NCBI GenBank assembly: GCA_947589145.1
Contig: CANQCB010000015.1
Span: forward strand, 1 to 20,042
Length of the DNA stretch: 20,042 nucleotides
Source: an uncultured Clostridia bacterium
GTDB lineage: Bacteria; Bacillota; Clostridia; Christensenellales; Pumilibacteraceae
Direction: 5' to 3'
Part shown: positions 12,875 to 19,429 of the stretch, piece after piece
How positions within the stretch are numbered: the first letter of the stretch is position 1
How the letters are laid out: each line of letters opens with the position of its first letter
Position numbers and translations under genes: made by a program
The notes under the pieces: model-generated
Told to the model about the DNA's origin: nothing
What the model saw: the letters and a program-made list of their open reading frames with translations, nothing else
The model's database searches: none

Positions 12875-13262
12875 GGGTCATATGCGCGGCGATGGCCACT
12901 ATCGATATTATGATTCCGGCAACAGCCAAACCCTTGCCCTTGCCGCTAAGTTTTTTTGCCTTGTTATAGCCGAGTATACTGAGTATAAGCCCGACAATGC
13001 CGAAAAACGAAAACACAAATCCGAGTATGGCAAGGACATTTGTTTGTTGCTTGTACGAATTTTGACCGTTAGGTTGTTGCCGGTTAGGTCGTTGACCGTT
13101 AGAATATTGTCCGTAAGGTTTCTGACCGTAAGGGTGTTGCTGTCTATTGGATTTTTCGCTCTCGGCGAATGAATGGTCGCCGGCGTTCGTTATCCGATAA
13201 CCGCAAACGCCACAAAAATTTGCGTCGTCGGGAAGTTTTTTTCCGCAATTCGGACAAAACAT
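12861..13262 (-). CDS. Zinc-ribbon DUF4190-like membrane protein, paralogue 5 of 5, with a replaced C-terminus
   Basis: The product is 133 residues from the ATG at 13262. An in-frame GTG at 13271 abuts the AGGAG site and is too close to it, whereas the ATG has normal spacing of about eight bases. The ribbon is C3, C6, C17, C20 (CPNC and CGVC). The linker, NRQQHPYGQKPYGQYSNGQRPNRQ and on, is a degenerate PYGQ repeat. The first helix NVLAILGFVFSFFGIVGLILSILGY is intact. The second helix stops early: after GLAVAGIIISIVAIAA the protein ends HMTRRAV, where paralogue 4 continues for about fifteen more residues. The DNA of this tail matches the 3' end of pdxT in another frame. The protein may still be made, but the second helix is short for spanning the membrane. 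Confidence 0.78.
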   Translation of the reverse strand: MFCPNCGKKLPDDANFCGVCGYRITNAGDHSFAESEKSNRQQHPYGQKPYGQYSNGQRPNRQQPNGQNSYKQQTNVLAILGFVFSFFGIVGLILSILGYNKAKKLSGKGKGLAVAGIIISIVAIAAHMTRRAV

Positions 13263-13295
13263 TTTTGACACTCCTCTGTCTATGTTATTATAGTC

Positions 13296-13327
13296 ATTCT
13301 ATCACACGCGGGGGGGGGTCTTGTCAA
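13296..13327 (-). promoter_or_regulatory. Promoter of zinc-ribbon paralogue 5, spacer with G9 tract
   Basis: TTGACA (13327-13322), a 20-bp spacer and TAGAAT (13301-13296) on the minus strand. The spacer holds a nine-base G tract on the plus strand (13310-13318). Twenty base pairs is longer than optimal, so expression may be low in this configuration. Confidence 0.65.
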
Positions 13328-13345
13328 TATATGAGAAAGAATTTT

Positions 13346-13432
13346 CATAAAAAAATACGGCGATTCCGCCGTATCGATAGTTTTATGATAATCAAATAAC
13401 GATCGGACGATTTTATCGCTTAACCGCGCGAC
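13346..13432. repeat. Duplicated segment, copy B at the pdxT 3' end
   Basis: Partner of 12788-12874. It spans the pdxT terminator and the last few pdxT codons. A one-base difference (TTAACC here, TTAAACC in copy A) shifts the frame in which the shared TAA stop is read. Confidence 0.8.
13349..13374 (-). terminator. Intrinsic terminator of pdxST
   Basis: ATACGGCG (13355-13362) and CGCCGTAT (13367-13374) form an eight-base-pair stem with an ATTC loop, followed on the minus strand by a T tract (13354-13349). Confidence 0.82.
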
Positions 13433-13992
13433 GCGATCATCTTCAAAAAGTATTCGTGAATGCGAGTATCGTCCGTGAGTTCGGGGTGAAACGCCGTCAC
13501 GAGTTGGTTGTCCTGTCTGGCGGCAACGATTTTGCCGTCAACGACGGACAGAATTTCGGCTTTGCCGACGCTGTCGATATACGGCGCCCGTATAAACGTC
13601 ATGGGGACGTCGCCGAGCCCGTCGAAAGGGGCGACGGTTGCGAAACTCCCGAGTTGACGGCCGTAAGCGTTTCGGCGCGCGACGATATCCATTGTGCCGA
13701 GATAGCAATGACTGTCGTTCGCGATACTTTTCGCGAGCAGAATAAGCCCCGCGCAAGTACCGAAAACGGGCGTGCCTTTCTCGATAAACCCGCGAATATC
13801 GTCCATCATGTCGAGGTCGTTCAACAATTTGCCGATAACCGTCGACTCGCCGCCGGGAATGACCAGCCCGTCGAAGTCAACCCCCGTAATATCTTTTTTC
13901 TGCCGAATTTCCTTTGTCTGCGCGCCTAAGCGTTCCAACATACGGATATGCTCGATAAATGCGCCTTGAAGGCAGAGAACGCCGATAAGCAT
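13420..13992 (-). CDS. pdxT: Pyridoxal 5'-phosphate synthase, glutaminase subunit
   Basis: PdxT hydrolyses glutamine and channels ammonia to PdxS in the DXP-independent vitamin B6 pathway. It is a class I glutaminase with the nucleophile Cys in GTCAGLILLA, the oxyanion/binding motif PGGESTVIGKLL, and the His-Glu pair in TAFHPEL. The N-terminus IGVLCLQGAFIEH is typical and the 190-residue length is normal. GAGAGGT overlaps the pdxS 3' end, seven or so bases before the ATG. It follows pdxS after only four bases, so the two are co-transcribed and made together, as expected for the 12+12 complex. Its last codons and terminator have been duplicated into zinc-ribbon paralogue 5, and this copy looks like the original because the C-terminus aligns with the family. 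Confidence 0.97.
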   Translation of the reverse strand: MLIGVLCLQGAFIEHIRMLERLGAQTKEIRQKKDITGVDFDGLVIPGGESTVIGKLLNDLDMMDDIRGFIEKGTPVFGTCAGLILLAKSIANDSHCYLGTMDIVARRNAYGRQLGSFATVAPFDGLGDVPMTFIRAPYIDSVGKAEILSVVDGKIVAARQDNQLVTAFHPELTDDTRIHEYFLKMIASRG

Positions 13993-13996
13993 TATA

Positions 13997-14890
13997 TTAC
14001 TTACCTCTCTCCGCCATAAGAAGTTGGATCTCCTGCTCGTTAATGCCGACCATAGCCTCTCCGAGGTCCTCGCTGAGTTTCGCTATGAGTTTTGCGTCGG
14101 TATAATTCGTAACGGCCTGTACGATCGCTCTTGCGCGTTTTGCGGGGTTGCCGGACTTGAAAATACCGCTGCCGACGAAAACGCCTTCCGCGCCGAGTTG
14201 CATCATAAGCGAAGCGTCCGCAGGGGTAGCGACGCCGCCTGCCGCGAAATTGACGACGGGGAGTTTGCCGTTATCGTGGACGTATTTGACGAGGTCGTAG
14301 GGGACTTGAAGTTTTTTCGCTTCGTCGAAGAGTTCGTCCTCGGCGCAGGAAGTAAGACGGCGAATATCGCTCATCATCTTGCGCATGTGGCGGACCGCCT
14401 GCACGACGTCGCCCGTGCCCGGTTCGCCCTTGGTTCTGATCATGGAAGCGCCTTCGTTTATACGGCGAAGCGCCTCGCTGAGGTCTTTCGCGCCGCAAAC
14501 AAAGGGTACGTCGAACTTGGTCTTGTCGATATGATAAACGTCGTCGGCGGGGGAGAGAACTTCCGATTCGTCGATATAGTCGATTTCTATGGCTTGAAGG
14601 ATCTGCGCCTCCGCAAAATGACCGATACGGCACTTCGCCATAACGGGAATGGAAACGGCGTCCTGAATACCCTTGATCATTTTCGGGTCGGACATACGGG
14701 AAACGCCGCCTGCCGCGCGGATATCCGCGGGGATTCGTTCGAGAGCCATAACCGCGCACGCCCCGGCTTCTTCTGCGATCTTCGCCTGTTCGGGGGTGGT
14801 AACGTCCATAATGACGCCGCCTTTGAGCATCTGCGCGAGATTCTTGTTAAGCTCCCAACGGCTTTCCGACTTCTGAGATTTGACTGCCAT
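13997..14890 (-). CDS. pdxS: Pyridoxal 5'-phosphate synthase, synthase subunit
   Basis: PdxS builds pyridoxal 5'-phosphate from ribose 5-phosphate, glyceraldehyde 3-phosphate and the ammonia delivered by PdxT. The TIM-barrel shows GGVIMDVTTPEQAKIAEEAG with the conserved Asp, MAKCRIGHFAEAQIL with the lysine that forms the ribose Schiff base, DESEVLSPAD, and RTKGEPGTGDVVQAVRHMR with the second active-site lysine. FAAGGVATPADASLMMQLGAEGVFVGSGIFKS follows. The 297-residue length is normal. AGAGGT lies about seven bases before the ATG. It is first in the pdxST operon, behind a clear promoter overlapped by an inverted repeat that resembles a BirA operator. No pdxR-type MocR regulator is adjacent. 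Confidence 0.98.
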   Translation of the reverse strand: MAVKSQKSESRWELNKNLAQMLKGGVIMDVTTPEQAKIAEEAGACAVMALERIPADIRAAGGVSRMSDPKMIKGIQDAVSIPVMAKCRIGHFAEAQILQAIEIDYIDESEVLSPADDVYHIDKTKFDVPFVCGAKDLSEALRRINEGASMIRTKGEPGTGDVVQAVRHMRKMMSDIRRLTSCAEDELFDEAKKLQVPYDLVKYVHDNGKLPVVNFAAGGVATPADASLMMQLGAEGVFVGSGIFKSGNPAKRARAIVQAVTNYTDAKLIAKLSEDLGEAMVGINEQEIQLLMAERGK

Positions 14891-14914
14891 AATATATTAC
14901 CTCTTGAAAAAAAC

Positions 14915-14946
14915 TTGTAAAATCCATTTACCTGTAAATTTTACAA
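14915..14946. promoter_or_regulatory. Inverted-repeat operator candidate at the pdxS promoter
   Basis: TTGTAAAAT (14915-14923) and ATTTTACAA (14938-14946) are perfect nine-base arms 14 bases apart. A second palindrome, ATTTAC-CT-GTAAAT (14926-14939), is nested inside. Together they cover the -10 box and the predicted start. The outer arms resemble the BirA operator pattern TTGTAAACC-N14-16-GGTTTACAA. Confidence 0.6.
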
Positions 14947-14967
14947 CACACGGGGCGGTGTTGTCAA
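14938..14967 (-). promoter_or_regulatory. Promoter of pdxST
   Basis: TTGACA (14967-14962), an 18-bp spacer and TAAAAT (14943-14938) on the minus strand. The GC-rich spacer (ACACCGCCCCGTGTGTTG) resembles those of the zinc-ribbon genes. Confidence 0.82.
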
Positions 14968-15123
14968 TTATTTATACCCACTTTGAACGCATTTACGAAT
15001 AAAAACTTATTAAACATATAGGAAAAGCGTAAAAGAAAACAAGACTTCGTAAAAAAACAAAAATTTATGATAAGTTTATATTACTCGGGTAAACTACTGT
15101 TACATATAATGGGAGTTTGTGCA

Positions 15124-16680
15124 ATGTCAGGCAAAAAAGTAATAATCATAGGCGGCGGCATATCGGGAATGACGACGGGGATCTATCTGCTTCAAAACGG
15201 ATATTCCGTGGAAATATTGGAAAAAAACCGTTTGCCGGGCGGCGCGTGCGTGGGTTGGGAGCGCAAGGGTTGCTATATCGATGGTTGCATACACTGGCTG
15301 GTCGGTACGAACAAAAACAGCCCCTACTATGAAATGTGGCGGAACATACGCGCGCTCGAAGAGGATACCGAGGTATATTTTCAGGACGATTTCTCGGTGT
15401 TCGAGTTTCCCGACGGCGTAAAACTCACCATGTGGGCGGACATTGACCGTTTCGAGCGCGAACTGATCGAAATTTCTCCCGAGGACGAAAAGGAAATCAA
15501 AATTTTCTGCAAATATATCCGTCGTTTCCGCAAGATAGAGGGACCGGTCGACAAACCCGTGGATCTCATGGGCTTGTTCGAACTTCTGAAAATCGGCTTT
15601 ACCATGGCTGGCGACTATTATTGGGTGAATAAGTTCAGCAAAATGGACTGCGAGGAATACGGCAAAAAGCACTTCAAGAACAAGTATATCCGCTACTTTT
15701 TCGCAAACTTCATGGCGCCGGGCTATAACGTAATGAGCATGCTTTATATGCTTGCGCACGTCATGAATCACGACGGAGGCATTCCCATAGGCGGTTCTCT
15801 CGCCATGTCGAGACGGGTATACAACCGTTTTTGCGACCTCGGCGGCTCATACACATACGGCGTAACGGTCAAAAAGGTGCTCATAGAAAATCACAGAGCG
15901 GTGGGCGTGGAACTTTCCGACGGCAGCGAGATAAAAGCCGATTGGGTGGTATCGTCGGTCGCGGCGGAGCACTGTCTCAAAGACCTGCTCGGCGACGGTT
16001 ACAAGGTCAAAAAAATGCACACGCGCTATGCCGATATCGAAAAATATCCCATATACACCATGACGATAGCCGTGCTTCGTTCTTCCGTAGACCTTTCGCA
16101 CTATCCGCTCGGGCTTCACGCCGTCATGGCGCACCCGGTGGGCATGGATAAGGATTATTACGGTTTCGCGCTCCGCAACTACTCCTATGACAAGACGTTC
16201 AAAATCGAAGGCGGCGCGACCGTCTTACAGGCGCAGATAGTCGGTGACGACAATATGTATTTCTGGTGGAAGGCGAGAAAAGAGGACGGCACTTACAAGG
16301 CGGAAAAACAGCGCGTAGCCGATGATGTGATTTCCGTCGTTGAAGAGCGTTATCCCGAACTCAAAGGCAAACTCGAAGTGATCGACGTCGTAACTCCCTG
16401 CACTTACGAGAGATATCTGAACACGCGCCACGGCTCTTTTCAGGGTTTCGTCCACACCGCGCGCGGCAAGGCGCTCATGCAAAAAGGCGTTGTATCCGGT
16501 TTGAAAGGCTTCATACTCTCCGGGCAGTGCATTTTCCAAAGCGGCGGACTTCCGCCCGCTGTGATCACGGGTAAATTCGCCGCCCAACGCATTTGCAAAG
16601 CGGATCGCATAAAATTCCGCACGGACAACGAAAACGTACCCATAATCAATAAGAGAACGCCGCAAAAACAAACGATATAA
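15124..16680 (+). CDS. CrtI/CrtISO-type FAD-dependent oxidoreductase
   Basis: This belongs to the phytoene-desaturase-like flavoprotein family. The N-terminal Rossmann motif is KVIIIGGGISGMTTGIYL, followed by the FAD ribose site VEILEKNRLPGGACVGWERKG. The C-terminal LSGQCIFQSGGLPPAVITGKFAAQRI is the second FAD-contact block of CrtI-like enzymes. The ATG at 15124 is chosen because GGGAG (15111-15115) lies eight bases before it; in-frame ATGs at 15067 and 15109 are less well placed. The product is 518 residues. Known members desaturate or isomerise carotenoids or act on other lipids; there is no phytoene synthase or polyprenyl gene here, so the substrate is unknown. A TATAAT at 15105-15110 lacks a -35. 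Peroxidase follows 83 bases downstream on the same strand. Confidence 0.85.
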   Translation: MSGKKVIIIGGGISGMTTGIYLLQNGYSVEILEKNRLPGGACVGWERKGCYIDGCIHWLVGTNKNSPYYEMWRNIRALEEDTEVYFQDDFSVFEFPDGVKLTMWADIDRFERELIEISPEDEKEIKIFCKYIRRFRKIEGPVDKPVDLMGLFELLKIGFTMAGDYYWVNKFSKMDCEEYGKKHFKNKYIRYFFANFMAPGYNVMSMLYMLAHVMNHDGGIPIGGSLAMSRRVYNRFCDLGGSYTYGVTVKKVLIENHRAVGVELSDGSEIKADWVVSSVAAEHCLKDLLGDGYKVKKMHTRYADIEKYPIYTMTIAVLRSSVDLSHYPLGLHAVMAHPVGMDKDYYGFALRNYSYDKTFKIEGGATVLQAQIVGDDNMYFWWKARKEDGTYKAEKQRVADDVISVVEERYPELKGKLEVIDVVTPCTYERYLNTRHGSFQGFVHTARGKALMQKGVVSGLKGFILSGQCIFQSGGLPPAVITGKFAAQRICKADRIKFRTDNENVPIINKRTPQKQTI

Positions 16681-16763
16681 TAACGCGTCCGTAAAGGTAT
16701 TTTATTTGCAAATATCGAGCGCACGCGAAAAAATTCGGAAAAACTTCGAAACGGAGTTGGATT

Positions 16764-17270
16764 ATGATATACGATTTTACGGTAAAGGACGGGAAAGGGC
16801 AGGACGTATCCCTCTCCGAATATAAGGGAAAAGTATTGCTCATCGTAAACACGGCAACGCGTTGCGGATTTACTCCGCAATATGCGGGGCTTCAATCGCT
16901 TTATGAAAAATACAAAGAGAGAGGATTTGAAATTCTCGACTTCCCGTGCAATCAATTTCTCGGTCAGGCGCCGGGCACGCAAGAAGAAATCGCGACCTTT
17001 TGCGAAACGCGCTTCGGCGTGACGTTTCGACAGTTCGAGAAAATCGCCGTCAACGGCAAAAACCAAATTCCTCTCTACGCATATCTCAAATCGCAAAAAG
17101 GCGGCGTTATGGGAAGCCGGATCAAGTGGAACTTCACCAAGTTCCTCATAGACCGAGAGGGCAATGTCGTCGAACGTTTTTCTCCCGCCGTGAAGCCCGA
17201 ACAAATCGAGGAACATATCATACCGTTGTTGGAAAGTTCCGACGCGCCCGAAACAAAAGGCGAACGATAA
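16764..17270 (+). CDS. Glutathione peroxidase family, cysteine type, probably thioredoxin-dependent
   Basis: The enzyme reduces hydrogen peroxide or organic hydroperoxides. Cys rather than selenocysteine is in the active-site motif TATRCGFTPQY; the codon is not UGA. The remaining catalytic residues are present: Gln in PCNQF, and Trp-Asn in KWNFTKFL. The segment EEIATFCETRFGVTF carries the resolving cysteine found in the thioredoxin-using subgroup, so despite the name glutathione is probably not the reductant, an inference from that Cys. The 168-residue length fits. GGAG (16753-16756) lies seven bases before the ATG. It follows the FAD oxidoreductase and ends at a terminator, so co-transcription is plausible but a separate promoter cannot be excluded. 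Confidence 0.94.
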   Translation: MIYDFTVKDGKGQDVSLSEYKGKVLLIVNTATRCGFTPQYAGLQSLYEKYKERGFEILDFPCNQFLGQAPGTQEEIATFCETRFGVTFRQFEKIAVNGKNQIPLYAYLKSQKGGVMGSRIKWNFTKFLIDREGNVVERFSPAVKPEQIEEHIIPLLESSDAPETKGER

Positions 17271-17291
17271 AGAATTTTACATAAACGCAAT

Positions 17292-17323
17292 AAAGGGCTG
17301 CCGCAAAATGCGACAGCCTTTTT
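17292..17323 (+). terminator. Intrinsic terminator of the peroxidase gene
   Basis: AAAGGGCTGCCGCA pairs with TGCGACAGCCTTT with one mismatch around AAA, followed by TTTTT. Confidence 0.82.
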
Positions 17324-17417
17324 ATCGTTAGGCGAACATGGTAAATTATACTTTCAAAGCGTTATTCGGTTTGACAACGCACCCGTAATGCCGAAATATC
17401 CGAGAGTATCGTCGGCG

Positions 17418-17457
17418 AAAAAAATCAGCCGCTTGCCGAGAGAAGTCGGGCAAGGCG
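17418..17457 (-). terminator. Intrinsic terminator of the two-component operon
   Basis: On the minus strand TTGCCCGA and TCGGCAAG with flanking GCC/GGC form a stem with small bulges around CTTCTC, followed by TGATTTTTTT (complement of 17427-17418). Confidence 0.7.
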
Positions 17458-17465
17458 ACCGAGCG

Positions 17466-18590
17466 TCAGCGGTGCGCGGAGACGCTCTTCCGTGTTTTTT
17501 TCTTTTCGGTATCTTTGATTTCCGCGGCTTCGTCGGGGAGAAAGACGGTGAAAGTCGAACCTTTGCTCGGTTCGCTTTCCACGGTAATGTTGCCGCCCAC
17601 GATCTGCAAGATCCGTTTGACGATGGCAAGCCCGAGTCCGTTACCCGAGACCGAGCGCGACGAATCCCCCTGATAGAACCTTTCGAAAATGCGGCTTTTT
17701 GTCTCCTCGTCCATGCCGATACCCGTATCTCGCACGCTGACCGCAATGCCGCCCTCGCGCTTTTCGACGGAAATATCCACGCTGCCGTTTTCGGGCGTGA
17801 ACTTAACGGCATTCCCGACGAGGTTGATCCAAAGCTGTTGCATAAGCTCCTCGTTCCCGCAATAATCGGCTTCGCCGAACAGCGACAGTTCTATATTTTT
17901 GCGGTCGACTTGCGTCTGAAACATGAGCGCGCATTTGCGAAGTTGTTCGTCGAGGCTGTAATTCTTTTTCTCGTAGATCGTTTCCTGATTATCGAGTTTG
18001 GAAAGGGAAAGGGTATTTTTCGAAAGTAGAGTGAGCCTGTCCGACTCCGAAATTATAATATCGATATACTCCTGTTTTTCCTCGTCGGAAATGCGGGGAT
18101 TTTTGAGCAGTTTCGCAAACCCGCAAATGGAAGAGATGGGTGTTTTGAACTCATGGGAGAAGTTGGAAATAAAGTCGGTTTTGAGCGTTTCTATGGATTT
18201 GAGCGAGGCGACCATGGCGTTGAAAGAGGAGTTGAGCGCATACATATAATTGTCCTCTTCCGTGGGCAAAGTCACGCTGAAATCTCCCTTTGCGACCTTG
18301 TTCATCGCCGCTTGGAATTGATTAAGACCCTTGAACGAGTAACTGTAAAGCCCGACGGCAAGCACGCCGACCAGCACCGCGCTGACGAGTATTACGATAA
18401 GAATGATAACGATGGGGTTGGCTGTCTCGTGTCCGCTGTCGCCGAAAACGCCGCAATAATACAAAATGGTCATAACGCTGAGCGCGATGACGATCATGGC
18501 AACCATCAGGATAAGCACATAGGAAATTATCTTGAAAGTTATCGTATAGAACTGCCCGGGAAGGCGGCGTTTGCCCTTATTTTTTTTCAT
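17466..18590 (-). CDS. Membrane sensor histidine kinase
   Basis: This is a 374-residue sensor kinase. Transmembrane helices lie at about residues 19-45 and 59-83, with only about 13 residues outside (CGVFGDSGHETAN), so it is a short-loop, intramembrane-sensing type. A HAMP-like linker occupies about 84-130. The HisKA domain has the phospho-acceptor H146 in FISNFSHEFKTP. The ATPase domain shows LWINLVGNAVKFTPENG (N box), VRDTGIGMD (G1), FERFYQGDSSRS (F box) and GNGLGLAIVKRI (G2). The start overlaps the regulator's 3' end by 14 bases, so it is translationally coupled. The basic tail KKKTRKSVSAHR is unremarkable. The very small external loop suggests sensing of membrane or envelope state rather than a periplasmic ligand, an inference from other short-loop kinases. 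Confidence 0.94.
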   Translation of the reverse strand: MKKNKGKRRLPGQFYTITFKIISYVLILMVAMIVIALSVMTILYYCGVFGDSGHETANPIVIILIVILVSAVLVGVLAVGLYSYSFKGLNQFQAAMNKVAKGDFSVTLPTEEDNYMYALNSSFNAMVASLKSIETLKTDFISNFSHEFKTPISSICGFAKLLKNPRISDEEKQEYIDIIISESDRLTLLSKNTLSLSKLDNQETIYEKKNYSLDEQLRKCALMFQTQVDRKNIELSLFGEADYCGNEELMQQLWINLVGNAVKFTPENGSVDISVEKREGGIAVSVRDTGIGMDEETKSRIFERFYQGDSSRSVSGNGLGLAIVKRILQIVGGNITVESEPSKGSTFTVFLPDEAAEIKDTEKKKTRKSVSAHR

Positions 18591-19260
18591 CTTCTTTTCT
18601 CACGGCTTTGAAACCTATGCCGCGCACGGTCACAATCTCGAAATCCGCGTTATTTTCAAATCGGTTTCGCAAACGGTTGATATGTACGTTAAGCGTGTTG
18701 TCGGACTCGTTCTCGGGACCCCAAATCTCGTCGAGCAGTTGATATTTCGTAAAGATCTGCCCGGGATAGGAGAGGAGTTTGAAGAGTAAATAAAACTCCT
18801 TTTTCGGCAAAACCTCGGTGACGCCGTTACATTCCACGGTGAGACTGTCATAGTGCAGGACGGTTGAGCCTATCTCCAACTTTCGTTCGGAAACGATTTT
18901 CGATCGGCGGAGGAGCGCTTTGATACGCAGGAGCATTTCTTCCTCGTCCACGGGCTTTGTCATATAGTCGTCGATCCCCACGAGGAAGCCCGCGCGTTTA
19001 TCTTCCATTTCGGTTTTTGCGGAGATCATCAAAATGGGCAGTTCGCTGCCGCCTTGCCGCAAAATTTCCGTCAGTTCGTAACCGTTCATAACGGGCATCA
19101 TGATATCGAGTATCATGAGGTCGATGTGCTCCTCGCGCAAAACGTCGAGAGCCTCCGAACCGTTGCTCGCCGTGAAGGCGGTGTAACCGTTGGCTTTGAG
19201 TATGGTGCAATAGAGCTTTTGCAGGTTTATATTATCTTCGACAACAAGTATCTTGAACAT
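18577..19260 (-). CDS. OmpR/PhoB-type response regulator
   Basis: This is the regulator partner of the kinase, with 227 residues. The receiver domain starts MFKILVVEDN with D9, the phospho-acceptor is D52 in LMILDIMMP, S80 lies in LMISAK and K102 in YMTKPVDEEE. The winged-helix DNA-binding domain includes LPKKEFYLLFKLLSYPGQIFTKYQLLDEIWG and NTLNVHINRLRNRFE, ending with the VRGIGFKAV hairpin. The ATG at 19260 is the family start; an in-frame extension to 19338 is rejected. GGAG sits one base before this ATG, too close to work as a Shine-Dalgarno, and the promoter places +1 at the ATG, so the mRNA is probably leaderless. It is the first gene of the operon. Target genes are not evident here. Confidence 0.94.
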   Translation of the reverse strand: MFKILVVEDNINLQKLYCTILKANGYTAFTASNGSEALDVLREEHIDLMILDIMMPVMNGYELTEILRQGGSELPILMISAKTEMEDKRAGFLVGIDDYMTKPVDEEEMLLRIKALLRRSKIVSERKLEIGSTVLHYDSLTVECNGVTEVLPKKEFYLLFKLLSYPGQIFTKYQLLDEIWGPENESDNTLNVHINRLRNRFENNADFEIVTVRGIGFKAVRKEDEKK

Positions 19261-19266
19261 ACTCCA

Positions 19267-19295
19267 ATGATAACACAGCGCGCCCGTTTTGTAAA
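19267..19295 (-). promoter_or_regulatory. Promoter of the two-component operon, predicting a leaderless mRNA
   Basis: TTTACA (19295-19290), a 17-bp spacer and TATCAT (19272-19267) with an upstream TG on the minus strand. Seven bases after the -10 is 19260, the A of the regulator's ATG. Confidence 0.75.
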
Positions 19296-19359
19296 GCCCT
19301 ACGGGAATTTTCCGCATAAAAGAAAAGCGGCGTCGCAAGAAGTCGCTGCGTAACGGGAA

Positions 19360-19394
19360 TAAAACAAGCGGTCCGACCGACCGTCAAACCGCTT
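19360..19394 (-). terminator. Intrinsic terminator of the ClC gene
   Basis: AAGCGGT and ACCGCTT (19366-19372 with 19388-19394) form a seven-base-pair stem with a fifteen-base loop. The minus strand continues GTTTTATT. Confidence 0.65.
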
Positions 19395-19429
19395 ATTCTT
19401 AGATCCATACGGAAGTCGCCCTCCGAGGT

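Noticed and set aside
13269..13271. GTG start for zinc-ribbon paralogue 5
   Set aside because: It touches the AGGAG site, while the ATG at 13262 has normal spacing and matches the N-terminus of the other four paralogues.
15105..15110. TATAAT as the -10 box of the FAD oxidoreductase
   Set aside because: No -35 match lies at 16-18 bp, and its predicted start would be downstream of the GGGAG site that best explains initiation. I did not list it as a promoter.
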